Below, in pieces: positions 17,101-26,200 of a DNA stretch of 64,000 bases. The notes below the pieces were generated by a model. The model did no database searches and was not told the origin of the DNA. It saw nothing but the letters and a program-made list of their open reading frames with translations. The stretch's first letter is position 1; each line of letters starts with the position of its first letter. A program made the position numbers and the translations under genes. This DNA comes from Methyloglobulus sp. (GTDB lineage: Bacteria; Pseudomonadota; Gammaproteobacteria; Methylococcales; Methylomonadaceae): assembly GCA_013141505.1 (NCBI GenBank), contig JABFQX010000006.1, positions 124,001 to 188,000 of the forward strand, read 5' to 3'.

Positions 17101-17423
17101 GCTATGCTGTTTATAATCCACAGCGGTTTTATGTTAGTCGCCCCATTGGCGTTTAGAAAAGCCAACAATACGGGATGTTTCAGGTTGGCATGGTTACGCA
17201 TCGCCTGAATGATTTTTGCCCTGCGCTGCGCCTTGACTTTATCCTTAATGACATTGGTATTGGCCCGGGTGTTCAGGCTTATGATCACTGGGATCAACTG
17301 ATTGGGCAATGTGGTTTTTAATTGCGCCTCAAGTCCGGGATCGACACTTCCTGCTTGTAGATGGGTACAGAAAGAGACGCTAAATAAGACGAAAATAATT
17401 GAGCGAACTATATGTTGTTTCAT
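14172..17423 (-). CDS. Secreted subtilisin-like serine protease with cadherin-like repeats
   Basis: The ATG at 17423 gives 1083 residues beginning MKQHIVRSIIFVLF, a proper signal peptide; a TTG 54 nt upstream is less likely. Numbered from that TTG, an inhibitor-I9-like propeptide (about 60-150) is followed by an S8 peptidase domain (about 165-475). Its catalytic triad is D193 (ANMDTGVD), H234 (SGHGTQ) and S413 (SGTSFAAPHV), with oxyanion N336 (AAGND). Residues about 480-1100 are tandem cadherin/VCBS-like repeats with the recurrent patterns VLGNDTD, NPINDAPVA and GSFxYxP. All catalytic residues are present, so activity is expected outside the cell, perhaps processing surface proteins of this region. 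It heads operon B. Confidence 0.9.
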   Translation of the reverse strand: MKQHIVRSIIFVLFSVSFCTHLQAGSVDPGLEAQLKTTLPNQLIPVIISLNTRANTNVIKDKVKAQRRAKIIQAMRNHANLKHPVLLAFLNANGATNIKPLWIINSIAAKVPASLVRKLAKRAGVASVSMDATLSAPVSGATTLAIPEWNLSAVYAPEVWESGHTGQSVVVANMDTGVDVIHPDLATRWRGGTNSWFDPHGQQATPKDYAGARSGHGTQTMGLILGGDTGGSTIGVAPGAKWIATKIFNNQGTALESHFHQSFQWLLDPDNNPLTDDAPDVVNGSFQTALSGICDTRFQADIQALKTAGIAVVFAAGNDGPVISSSSSPANNPGSFAAGAVDYYSAVATFSARGPTPAGCGGALFPNIVAPGVDVVTSDLTFAGQASYAVVSGTSFAAPHVTGGMALLLDSFPNTDVTALESALTASATDLGAPGPDNEYGYGMLNVLGAYNLLANSGQNPVGVDDSYMLDEDVTLTTAAPGVLGNDTDPQNNPLSAILDTDVSHGTLVLNTNGSFVYTPASNYNGTDSFTYKVSDGLHESGVVTVVMSINPINDAPVAQADTAEASNGGLLTIPVLANDSDLENSPLTPVIDTQPVNGTVTVNSGGVVAYTHNGSPTSVDSFTYHVTDGDLSSNITTVNITVNAASVTAAPDSYSIAEDNALVAAAPGVLSNDSPSNGLTVQLISAPAHAASFNINPDGSFSYIPVPNYNGIDGFIYKASTANAQSGNTPVTITVNPVNDAPVAANDGVYTVTAGQVLNISAASGVLVNDSDVENNTLAATLVSSPSAGMLTLNADGSFSFNASGVAGGIYAFNYRTNDGMSVNNQSNLATASINVIPNTAPKANSDIFLYRANVVRSVNAAGTLGLGVLKNDTDAENNLLTAQYVANSLTGGGTLNLNADGSFTYVRATAANTSFKYRAYDGTLLSLPATGAPVYMRTDGPPTTVADNCLYDISNNGTTMPGICTVLTNRVIKMAVALNDTDPNTTTNIPTDGVGRTVVANTTTVTSVGTGVNVLANAQCGQAALGIIPGVRGTIVNNCDGTVAVTVANGNNLNAIGYSYRVSDDLGAQSNARTVSLSVQP

Positions 17424-17494
17424 AGCAAAATGCCTATGTGCGAATACCTTAAAGGTTTTAAGGAACAGGATATTCAATGTGGGCGCCTAAAACA

Positions 17495-17512
17495 ATACGC
17501 ACTAATACCTAA
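17495..17512. promoter_or_regulatory. Putative shared operator upstream of operon B
   Basis: On the minus strand this reads TTAGGTATTAGTGCGTAT, similar to ATAGGTATTCGTACG upstream of operons A and C. It lies 72 nt before the subtilisin ATG. The match is imperfect, so it is a weak call. The rest of 17424-17727 holds no gene. Confidence 0.3.
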
Positions 17513-17727
17513 TCACAAAAAAACCTCTAAATAAGAAAAACCTTCAGCCCCTCAGATAAAGTTGCAACGGTAAATTTAAAATCTTCCATTTACAACCCTT
17601 CCCGGAACTGAAGGCTATTTAAGTATTTCCCTATACACAATAGGTAGACAGTATTTGCTGTTTACCTGATGGCTATTGACCAGGGTGAGCAAACAATACA
17701 ACCGGTTTGCCCACCCTAGCTGACAAG

Positions 17728-20388
17728 CTATTTAATGTCGAAACCGTCAATATCCTGGTTGCCGCTGGCACCTAAGCCCGTGATTCCAGTGAAATAAACC
17801 GTCCAGACACCATTGTTGTAATAAACAATGTCCTCGTCTTGCACACTTACTGTAGCTGGCGCTCCTGCCGTAACAGAGTTAGGAGAGTTATTCAGCGTTA
17901 CATTGCCCGAAAAAGACATGTAGAAGTGAGTGTTATCCACAAACTTCAAGCCATCCACGTTGGAGACGCTCGTGGAGCTGGTAGCTGCTGGCCCCCGACC
18001 TTTAGTGGCGGTATTAGCGTTTAGGTCGAAAACCCGAGAAAAGGCGGTTCCGTTCCAACGGTAAATATCACCCGTATCGGCGGTACCTGTCACACCCGGA
18101 GGATTGCTTGCATTGGTGCTGCCAGACATAGTGAAATATACGTTATTGCCGCTAATGTCGAAGGCATCGATATCTTGGTTAGTGGCAGTCAAGCCTCTAG
18201 CAGTTCCGTCAAAAAATACCGACCAACTAGTGCCATCATAATAAACAATATCCTCATCCTGGACTGTACCGACACCAGGAAGCGTCGTGTCCGTAACGAA
18301 TGAGAGATAAAAATGCGTAGTATCGACAATCTTCACTTCATCTACGTTGGCGGCAACAGGAACGCCTATTGTTGTCACATCGACAACCCTGGCAAATGTG
18401 TTCCCATCCCAAGAATAGATATCGGCATCATCAGCCGTTCCACCCAAGCCTGTAGGGTTGGTGCTGCCTAAGGTCGAGAAGTAAATTTTGGGAGTGGCAG
18501 AAGTTGCAGCCACATTGAGCGTAAAGGTTTGGCTAGCGGAATTATTAACAGCGCCAGATGAATCCGTTACAGTAACCGTTACCGAAGAAATCCCTACGTC
18601 AGTGACACCAGGCGTACCTGAAATTGCTCCTGTAAGATTATTAATAGACATCCATAGTGGGTTGCCCAATAAAGTGTAAAGCAGTGTATTGCCCGCATCA
18701 ATATCGCTGCCAAACACGTTAAGATTGAAGGCCACCCCTGCCGCCGCATTTTGGGCTGGGATAAAATTCAAGGTCGGCGCATCGTTGGCATTGAATACCG
18801 TAACAGTGAAGGTTTGTGTAGCCGAATTATTGGCTGCACCGGATGAATCCGTCACCTTAACAGTTACGCTAGGCACTCCCACTTGGGCATTGGTCGGTGT
18901 CCAGCTAATAACGCCAGTAGTAGCATTCATAGTCATGCCGACTGGGGCCGTCACCAATGAATAGCTCAAGGTTTGCGGAGGTGTGTCGCTCGTATCGACA
19001 TCAGCACCTACTACCGTATAGCTATAAACCTGATCTTCTGTTGCAGGAGACACAGCAGCTGCAGGCAAGGTTGGGGAATCGTTCACCGCAACAATATTAA
19101 GGTCGACGGTAGCAATATTGCTCAAATTAGCGCCATCATTAATTTGATAGGTAAAACTGACTTGTCCGTTAAAGTTAGCCGCGGGCGTATAGGTGAAACT
19201 GCCATCATTGGCAATCGCACTTAAGGTACCGCTAGCAGGTGCCGAAATAACCGCCATCGTTGAACCCGATGGCACTGCATCATTACTTGACACATTGCCA
19301 TTTATAGCCGTATCTTCATTTGCAGAAAACACATCATTGACGGCGTTAAGGCCACCTGCCCCCGCGCCTACGGCGAGGAAACTCATCAAGCCACCCGCCT
19401 TAATTTTGCCTGTGCTGTCTTTCGCCGAAAGATTATGCATCCGTTCAAAAAGCGGATAAACGCCCTCTGTTGCCGGTGTAAATAAGGCATCATGGGTCTT
19501 GCCAGCCGCCACCATCAAGGAATATTGATCATGCGGAGCCGGCAAGACGCGACCGTCTTCGGCAACCACTTTCATGCTCGCGCCTTGAAGGATCATGGCA
19601 TGGCTACGCAAACCCATATTGATAAAACGGATTAGGGTTGTTTGCCCTGGCGCACCGCCGGGTATTGTTGTTGGCAACACAGCAGGCGTTTGGTCAACAA
19701 AAACCTCGCCATTTACCAAAAACCATTTCGGGTTATAGCCGATAGTGCTGGTACAAGGGTTTGCCTTTTGCTCTGCTGGAGACGCACAAGGCGCACCATA
19801 CGTATTATTGGCAACGCGGCTGTGCATGACCGGATCAATTTCGCTAAAAAACTCAACGACTTGAGTGTCGTAGTTTATACCAGAATAGGCAACGCCAACG
19901 GCATCATCTTTAATCATCGCCCCATAAAGCCCCATCTGTACCTGTTTGGCAGGATGGGTGCCGGTTTGGTAAGCATAGCTGCCGGGTTTCAGGTTGTTCC
20001 AGGTGTAATCACCCGATGAAGCTGGTGCTACTTCGTGCGTAAAAGAACGTACCCGATTGCCGACCTTAACAGGAGTCATACCAGTTTCTTGGCCTGGGAT
20101 CACCAACGAGGTAGGTTCGGTCAAAGTGTTCTGGAGATGGACGGTCAAGCTGGCATCCGCTACGTTTAATTGCGGCCCAGGTGCGGTATATGCCGCGCTT
20201 GGGCTGGCAGGACATACGTTACCGACAACACCAGTAACATCTGCATAACCCCACATCCTAACCGTACTGCCGTCAGGCATATTCTTGTCGAAAGTACCGG
20301 CGCAAAGCCAGTATTCTGCCCCCAGCGCATTGCCACAGGCCAAAGCCACGGCACCCGCCAAAAGACTGCGTTTAATTTTCATTTTCAT
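17728..20388 (-). CDS. Secreted ligand-less cupredoxin-like protein with cadherin and Ig repeats
   Basis: The ATG at 20388 follows GAGG at good spacing and gives 886 residues with a clean signal peptide; an ATG 30 nt further up is in frame but less likely. The first about 350 residues resemble the two cupredoxin domains of the neighbouring 451-residue MCO-like protein, but the copper positions are gone: TSLVIPGQE stands where HxHG is expected, YAYQTGTHP instead of YHxH, and RSHAMILQG in the second domain. Next come a cadherin-like repeat, two Ig (He_PIG-like) repeats, and a C-terminal pair of homologous units (about 634-747 and 748-886), each containing DEDIVYY and QDIDxFDI. It is last in operon C. 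A structural or surface-binding role is more likely than catalysis. Confidence 0.78.
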   Translation of the reverse strand: MKMKIKRSLLAGAVALACGNALGAEYWLCAGTFDKNMPDGSTVRMWGYADVTGVVGNVCPASPSAAYTAPGPQLNVADASLTVHLQNTLTEPTSLVIPGQETGMTPVKVGNRVRSFTHEVAPASSGDYTWNNLKPGSYAYQTGTHPAKQVQMGLYGAMIKDDAVGVAYSGINYDTQVVEFFSEIDPVMHSRVANNTYGAPCASPAEQKANPCTSTIGYNPKWFLVNGEVFVDQTPAVLPTTIPGGAPGQTTLIRFINMGLRSHAMILQGASMKVVAEDGRVLPAPHDQYSLMVAAGKTHDALFTPATEGVYPLFERMHNLSAKDSTGKIKAGGLMSFLAVGAGAGGLNAVNDVFSANEDTAINGNVSSNDAVPSGSTMAVISAPASGTLSAIANDGSFTYTPAANFNGQVSFTYQINDGANLSNIATVDLNIVAVNDSPTLPAAAVSPATEDQVYSYTVVGADVDTSDTPPQTLSYSLVTAPVGMTMNATTGVISWTPTNAQVGVPSVTVKVTDSSGAANNSATQTFTVTVFNANDAPTLNFIPAQNAAAGVAFNLNVFGSDIDAGNTLLYTLLGNPLWMSINNLTGAISGTPGVTDVGISSVTVTVTDSSGAVNNSASQTFTLNVAATSATPKIYFSTLGSTNPTGLGGTADDADIYSWDGNTFARVVDVTTIGVPVAANVDEVKIVDTTHFYLSFVTDTTLPGVGTVQDEDIVYYDGTSWSVFFDGTARGLTATNQDIDAFDISGNNVYFTMSGSTNASNPPGVTGTADTGDIYRWNGTAFSRVFDLNANTATKGRGPAATSSTSVSNVDGLKFVDNTHFYMSFSGNVTLNNSPNSVTAGAPATVSVQDEDIVYYNNGVWTVYFTGITGLGASGNQDIDGFDIK

Positions 20389-20502
20389 GGGTGATAACCT
20401 CATCAAATAATCTGTCATTTAATCGTTTGGTCAACCGGATTGTTTGGCCGTTTCACTAATGTTTCGGGCAAAACTAGCTTCCTTAAACCGTTCTCTAAAT
20501 AG

Positions 20503-21852
20503 TTAGGGGATAACCGTTCCGGGTGGCTCAACAATCAAGAACGTCAACATGCCGCCTGGGAAAATATTGAAGTTAACCAGTTCCCGTTCGCTGTGCGAAT
20601 GCCACATAAAGAAGTAACCATTGTTCGCATTGAATCCGCCTTCACCTGGAGGTAAAGCACCTGCGTTGCCCAGATAAGGGCTGCCGCTATAGAAAGGCCC
20701 AAAGGTCAATTCCTGCAATCCAGGCAAGGTGACCGGCAATGCTTTACAACGATCAGATGCCGATTGTGTCATTTTATCAGATGGGTAAGCTGGCTTCGCA
20801 GTGCCATCAGCATTGCAATAACCGGGTTGCGATGCAGCCGTATACCCATACATATCCCAACCTAAACCAGAACCCGTCCAGCTAAACAAAAGGTCATATG
20901 TTTCACCTGGGAAGGTTTCGTTGGTGAAACCTGGTGCAGTGCGGTCAGGTCCTGAAACACCGGGGTTACTCTCAAACATCCGGGCATCTTTCGCCAACAA
21001 GGTGAAATGGTTGCCGTGGGTATGATAAGGGTGGGGGTCGCGGCCTGCGCCAATTAACCTCAACAACACTTTTTCGCCCGGTCTGGTACGGATGATCGAG
21101 CTGTAAGGTTGGTTGGGCAATAACGGGTTGTTGTCTGGTGATACTGTATCAACACCATTACGGCCATTGATAAACCACCAAACGGGCTTGTAGTCACGGG
21201 CATCCACGGTGTCATAAGCACCGGTTTCAACTTCTTCATGGATGCGCACATCCATTTCAGTCAACAACGACAGATATTCGTGGTCGTAGCTTGAACCCGC
21301 ATGATTATAGGCTTTGGGTGAACCCGCATTATATCCAGCAGGACGCACGATCAGGGCACCCACCAAACCCATTTCGGTTTGCAGGTCTGGCCGGGTGCCA
21401 CTATGATACAAATAGGTTCCAGGTTTGCTGGCGGTAAACCGATAAGTCACCGTGCCGAGCGGCTTTGCTTCAGTCGTCAAAAGGCCATCTTCACAGGATG
21501 TCGGTTGACAAGCATCAACCGTTACGCCTTCTTGGCCAGGGAAAATAATGGAGGTATTTTTCCATAAGTTATTAGTCAAAGTGACACTAACCGACTGACC
21601 CTGGTTTACGATCAGGGTTGGCCCCGGATACTGCATAGCGGCATTATTGCCGTTGCCATAGCCCCAAACATAAACGCTGCCGCCATCCGGGGTGGTCAAA
21701 TAATCTTCCGCTGCCGTCAGGTTAAAGTTTGGCCCAGTAATACCAGGAATCGTCGCCCCAGCTTGCAATGCAGGGCTGGCGAAGGCTGACAAAGCCAACG
21801 CTAAAGATGCGCCAAGCTGCCCAACCTTCATTAATTTGAATCTATTTTTCAT
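20503..21852 (-). CDS. Two-domain MCO-like protein keeping only the C-terminal trinuclear half-site
   Basis: Three consecutive ATGs (21858, 21855, 21852) follow AGGAG; the third has the best spacing. Numbered from the first, residues 1-34 are a signal peptide. Cupredoxin domain 1 (about 40-175) lacks the HxH motifs (SIIFPGQEG and YLYHSGTRP instead). Domain 2 has H276-PY-H279-T-H281-G-N-H284 and W-H420-S421-H422. These two HxH pairs are half of a trinuclear copper site. The Cys that would bind type 1 copper is Ser421. The product therefore cannot be a self-contained oxidase. The upstream neighbour (21883-23178) has exactly the missing half, so a hetero-oligomeric enzyme is plausible. It may also bind other metals. 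Confidence 0.82.
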   Translation of the reverse strand: MKNRFKLMKVGQLGASLALALSAFASPALQAGATIPGITGPNFNLTAAEDYLTTPDGGSVYVWGYGNGNNAAMQYPGPTLIVNQGQSVSVTLTNNLWKNTSIIFPGQEGVTVDACQPTSCEDGLLTTEAKPLGTVTYRFTASKPGTYLYHSGTRPDLQTEMGLVGALIVRPAGYNAGSPKAYNHAGSSYDHEYLSLLTEMDVRIHEEVETGAYDTVDARDYKPVWWFINGRNGVDTVSPDNNPLLPNQPYSSIIRTRPGEKVLLRLIGAGRDPHPYHTHGNHFTLLAKDARMFESNPGVSGPDRTAPGFTNETFPGETYDLLFSWTGSGLGWDMYGYTAASQPGYCNADGTAKPAYPSDKMTQSASDRCKALPVTLPGLQELTFGPFYSGSPYLGNAGALPPGEGGFNANNGYFFMWHSHSERELVNFNIFPGGMLTFLIVEPPGTVIP

Positions 21853-21882
21853 CATCATCTCCTAAACGCTCGCAAATTCGAC

Positions 21883-23178
21883 TTAACTGATAACAATTTC
21901 AGTCATCATGCCGCCGAAATCATCTGGGCCGTTGCTCAAATAATTGAGGTTGGTTGTGTATAAATAGTAAGTACCCGGCGCAACGCCTGCAGTATCAATT
22001 AATACATCCGCCGTTTCACCGCTACCCAAGGTGACGGAATTGGTCTCATAATAAAGATCAGTGCCGCCGTTTTGGGGAAGCGTTTCCAAAGGATTATTTT
22101 TATCCATCGCACGCAAGATCCGGGCATCCCTACCCACCACTTTCATGGGTAGCCCCATCGCTGCCAGGGTATAGTTTCTGGTCACGTTAAGGTTAGATAT
22201 TCGTAACAAAACTCGCTGGCCTTGAGTCGCGGTAATTTTTGAGCTTAAAGGTTGGGTTGTTGCTATATCGTCGGTCAGGTCGGCATTGGTATTGTGTAGC
22301 GCATCAACTTCACTTGGCACCGCAGGTGGAATGTCACTATACGTATCAGGATAACCACGGCCATTTATGACGGCATAATCATCCTTCATATCTGCAAACG
22401 GCAACGGCTGCACGGCAATATGTTCGGCATGGAAAGTCGAATCAAAAGAGCCTATCTGAATTGGATATTCCACATCATAACCCGTAGAACCATCCGTATC
22501 GTTGTAGGCGAATTTGTCATAGCTAACGTTATTGGCGGCATCTGTTTTGGCAGTGCCATCCTGGGCAGGATGTACATAAAGATTGCCTAACATACCCATT
22601 TGCATGTGTTCCGAAGCCTCAACGTGGCAATGGTACATGTAAGTGCCGGGCTCTTTGATGTCGTAGAAATAGGTAAATGTTGAACCCATGCCGATGGTTG
22701 CAGAAGCCTCTGGTTCGCCGTCAAAAACACTGGCTGCATTCGGAAAGCCATGAAAATGCACCGAGTGCGGGTCAAACAAATCAGGTCTTTTCAACATGCC
22801 GACGTTGGTCAATGACAGGTAGAATTTATCACCTTCGTTTAACTCAATGGTGGGTGCTGTGCTGGTTGCCGCTAACAAGCCGTGGCTGGCAGCTTTGTTC
22901 TGTGGCACACCGGTCAGGTCGCTGAAACCCAAAATGTACATTTCGTTTGGCGTTGTTACGGTGCTGTCGGCCATGGTGATGAAGCCGTCGCCAGCGGCAA
23001 GGTGTTTACATTTGACCTTGGGATCATAATTCGCCCCAGGAGCGGGTACTGCATCAACGATGCCGTCGTTGCTGTCCCCAGGACATTGGATATTGACTGC
23101 GGCTAACGCAGGGTTTAATACGGCGCTGATCGCCAAGGCGAGCGGCGTACTTATAAAAAGTAGTTTGCTTATGTTCAT
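21883..23178 (-). CDS. Two-domain MCO-like protein with type 1 copper and only the N-terminal half-site
   Basis: This is a 431-residue exported protein (signal peptide 1-27; AGAGG 8 nt before the ATG). Domain 1 carries H138-SV-H141-F-H143-G and Y-H183-C184-H185 with H191 and M194/M196. That is a type 1 site plus two HxH pairs, with the Cys-to-His spacing seen in two-domain MCOs that keep type 1 copper in domain 1. Domain 2 (about 230-431) has lost all ligands: RNYTLAAMGLPM and TYYLYTTNLNY stand where HPxHxH and HxH are expected. Two-domain MCOs normally build the trinuclear site between domain 1 of one subunit and domain 2 of the next. Here the partner domain 2 is probably the adjacent 451-residue protein. 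The gene is second in operon C. Confidence 0.85.
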   Translation of the reverse strand: MNISKLLFISTPLALAISAVLNPALAAVNIQCPGDSNDGIVDAVPAPGANYDPKVKCKHLAAGDGFITMADSTVTTPNEMYILGFSDLTGVPQNKAASHGLLAATSTAPTIELNEGDKFYLSLTNVGMLKRPDLFDPHSVHFHGFPNAASVFDGEPEASATIGMGSTFTYFYDIKEPGTYMYHCHVEASEHMQMGMLGNLYVHPAQDGTAKTDAANNVSYDKFAYNDTDGSTGYDVEYPIQIGSFDSTFHAEHIAVQPLPFADMKDDYAVINGRGYPDTYSDIPPAVPSEVDALHNTNADLTDDIATTQPLSSKITATQGQRVLLRISNLNVTRNYTLAAMGLPMKVVGRDARILRAMDKNNPLETLPQNGGTDLYYETNSVTLGSGETADVLIDTAGVAPGTYYLYTTNLNYLSNGPDDFGGMMTEIVIS

Positions 23179-23286
23179 ACTTGCAACCTCTGATCTCTCA
23201 ATGATTAATTAGTTGGTTTTATTATCTGGTTGTATTACTTGGATCGGGATTGAGGAGCATCCCTGCCCCTCCCCCCTTTCAGGCCG

Positions 23287-26200
23287 TTATGGCAATATCC
23301 GTACCGTGCCTTTATTGACCACAGTACCGGTTAAATACCGTTCATCTGCCCCTTTATCTGGGCATAATTCAGCAACTAGGGCACATTGTGCAGTAGTGGT
23401 GACAGGACGGGCTTGTGCGTCGTAGTCGGCAACCAGTACATCGGCAACACCCGGTATACTGACATCAGGCACATTAGCTAGTGGATTGCCGGTATTAACA
23501 GCAAGGTTAGTACCTGCTTTCAAGTGGTAATCCCGAGCCCCCAATTGCAATGGCCCGAAGTCCAAAGTAGTAGATGCCGCACCCGCTTCATCAAATACAG
23601 TGGCTACCAAGATACTGGTATTTGCCGCACCTGAACGCCTACCATTTACGTTTTCATTGACAAACAGGCTACCTGGGGCAGCAGCTATGTTTTGTGTGCC
23701 AGGATCATCCGCTATGCTGGATACGATGCTCCAGCTAGGGTTCAAGCTACCAGAACCTTCTGGAAGTACGCCAAAGTCATCATAGAACGCTGCTTGACCA
23801 CCACCGATATTGGGCAATAAACCCGGATCGTTGGCTACGCCATTATCATTTTGGTCATTCGTCCATTGGAAAGAACGGTTGTGCCAGACGATATTGTTTT
23901 CCAACGTCAGAGGCGTTGAGAAAGTTGAAGCCACGCTAGCCAGAGCATCCAAACCAGGGCTATGCACCCTGGAGACAATACCCGCAGGCTGTTGGTTGCT
24001 CAGGTTGAGGTCAGCACCAAACGCGGCAGGAACAGAAGCCGTGCTATCGTTATTGACCACTGTGTTGTGGGCAATCCTGACTTGCACTGCATCCTGCATG
24101 ACGATACCGCCACCTGCCAACGCAGCCATGTTATTGGCGACGATATTGTTGGTGAGGCTGACTTGGTAGCCATTATTGACATCAGCGCTGACATCTTGTC
24201 CATTAACGAAGCGTAAGCTAACACCGCCACCGTCACCGCTACCGGCCTGGTTGCTTTCGATCCGGTTAGCATTGATCACTAGTGGGCCTGAACCTACGGT
24301 CAAACCGCCACCTATGCCATCAGGGCCTGACACAGAGATACCACCACCGTAAGCACCGAGGAAATACAGGCTTTGGTTGAATATCACCCTGTTCTTTTCG
24401 ATGACGTTAGTTGCATTCAAAGCTGTAGCCAGATTTTGACCAGCATGGGCAATACCGGCACCATCACCTTGGGCAAAGTTGCCGCAGATGGAGTTTTCCT
24501 TCACTTGATAGCCATTTGTACCGTTATAAAGGCCAATACCACCACCAGCAGCCAGCGTGCCTGTACCCAAAGCACCGTTTTGGTTGATTTGGTTGTTGTG
24601 GATACGCACGTTGTCATTGCTGGCATTTGTGTACGCTGTACCGTTAATCAAGCCATTACGGCCAATTTGGATACCGCCCGCCGCATTGCCTGAGTTGGCT
24701 TTGATGATGTTATTGGAGATTTCCAAGTAATCGGCATAACCGTGGACATTGATACCACCGCCGTTATCTGCACCGGTGATGGTGAAACCATCAATGCGGG
24801 CATTGGCTGTGTCGCCAAAACCACCGTTGGCAGGCGTAGCGTCTAAGCCAAATACGGAGATACCGGCCATTTCTTCATTGAGGAATTCAGTGGCAACATT
24901 ACCCGTCAATGGCGGCAATAGGGACACTCTGGAATTATCAATCGCATCCTGCAAGCGTGCACGCCAGTTATTGATCATATTGGCTTCCGTCCGTTGGGCA
25001 AAGAGCATAGTGCTCATCGCACCAGAACCTTGTAAACGTAGCGGTTTATCCATAATCAATTGTTCGTTGTACATGCCAGGGCCGACCAGGATCAAGTCAT
25101 TGGCTGCAGCCGCATCAATGACAGGCTGAATTTTCTCGCCATTGGCAACATGGTGAATGGCACCGCCGCCAGGAACAGGCGTTGCTATGTTACCCACTGA
25201 CACCTTTATGCCGGAAGGTGACCACTTGCCATTCGCGCCACCTTGGCCATGAAGCATGAGGTCGTAAGCGCCGACAGGGAAAGTGGGGCCAAACTGAACT
25301 TTCACGGTATTCGCAGTAGAATTCCAAGCACATGTAAAATTTGTCCCTGTTGCAGCTGCACCGGCACCTGTACAGCTAACGGTCGTAGCAACACCGGCAC
25401 TATTGGTCAACTTAACCTGAGCAGCATTTGCACCACTTGAAACAGCACCCAAACCGTAATTTCTGGCAATCAGTTTAGGTGACGTACCCACAGCGGTATA
25501 CGCTGGGTTAGGCACTTGAACAGTACCGGCCGCCGTGACGGTCAAGGTTCTTTGGGCTGCCGTTCTTGGTGCGCCTACCTGCACATAAGGCCCACCATCC
25601 ACACCTTCAGCCTTCGCTATCACTGGTGTAGCGGTGGGCTGCTCGCAGTCAACCGGGTAAGCCCGGGTTGCCGCAAATGCACCTTTGGACACGGTTGGGG
25701 TATCCAGATAAGTGGTAGTGCCTGGCATATACTGGAAGACCCAACAAACGGTCGCCAGCGTTGGATCGTAGTTAGGATCTTGGATAAACGGTAAGTTGCT
25801 TGATGTACCAAACAGCGGATTAGGCACGATACCGGAATCATTGACACAGGCATTCAACATCATCGGTGAAAAACCTGATGGCAACGGTGCGTTAGCTGTC
25901 CAGGTAGACGGCAACTGGGCATTAAATGCACCCCACTCATCGGTATTTACCCGCACGACTTCCTTACCTGTATGGTCACGGAAAGACACCGGGATCCAGG
26001 CTGGATTGGCTTTTTCACCGGCATTCGGTGAATTAGGGTCGATAGTCGCCAATACATCGTTGAAGACGTTACCCACAACCCGTGATGACCGCGGCACTTT
26101 TGTGAACACATGGAATTCCGCAACTGCGTTTTGTTTTGCCAGCAGATCCAATTGTTTCAAATCACACAAGGGACGTGATAGCCCTGCATATAAAGGTACT

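Noticed and set aside
17728..20388. Active multicopper oxidase
   Set aside because: None of the HxH or Cys ligands is present in the cupredoxin-like part.
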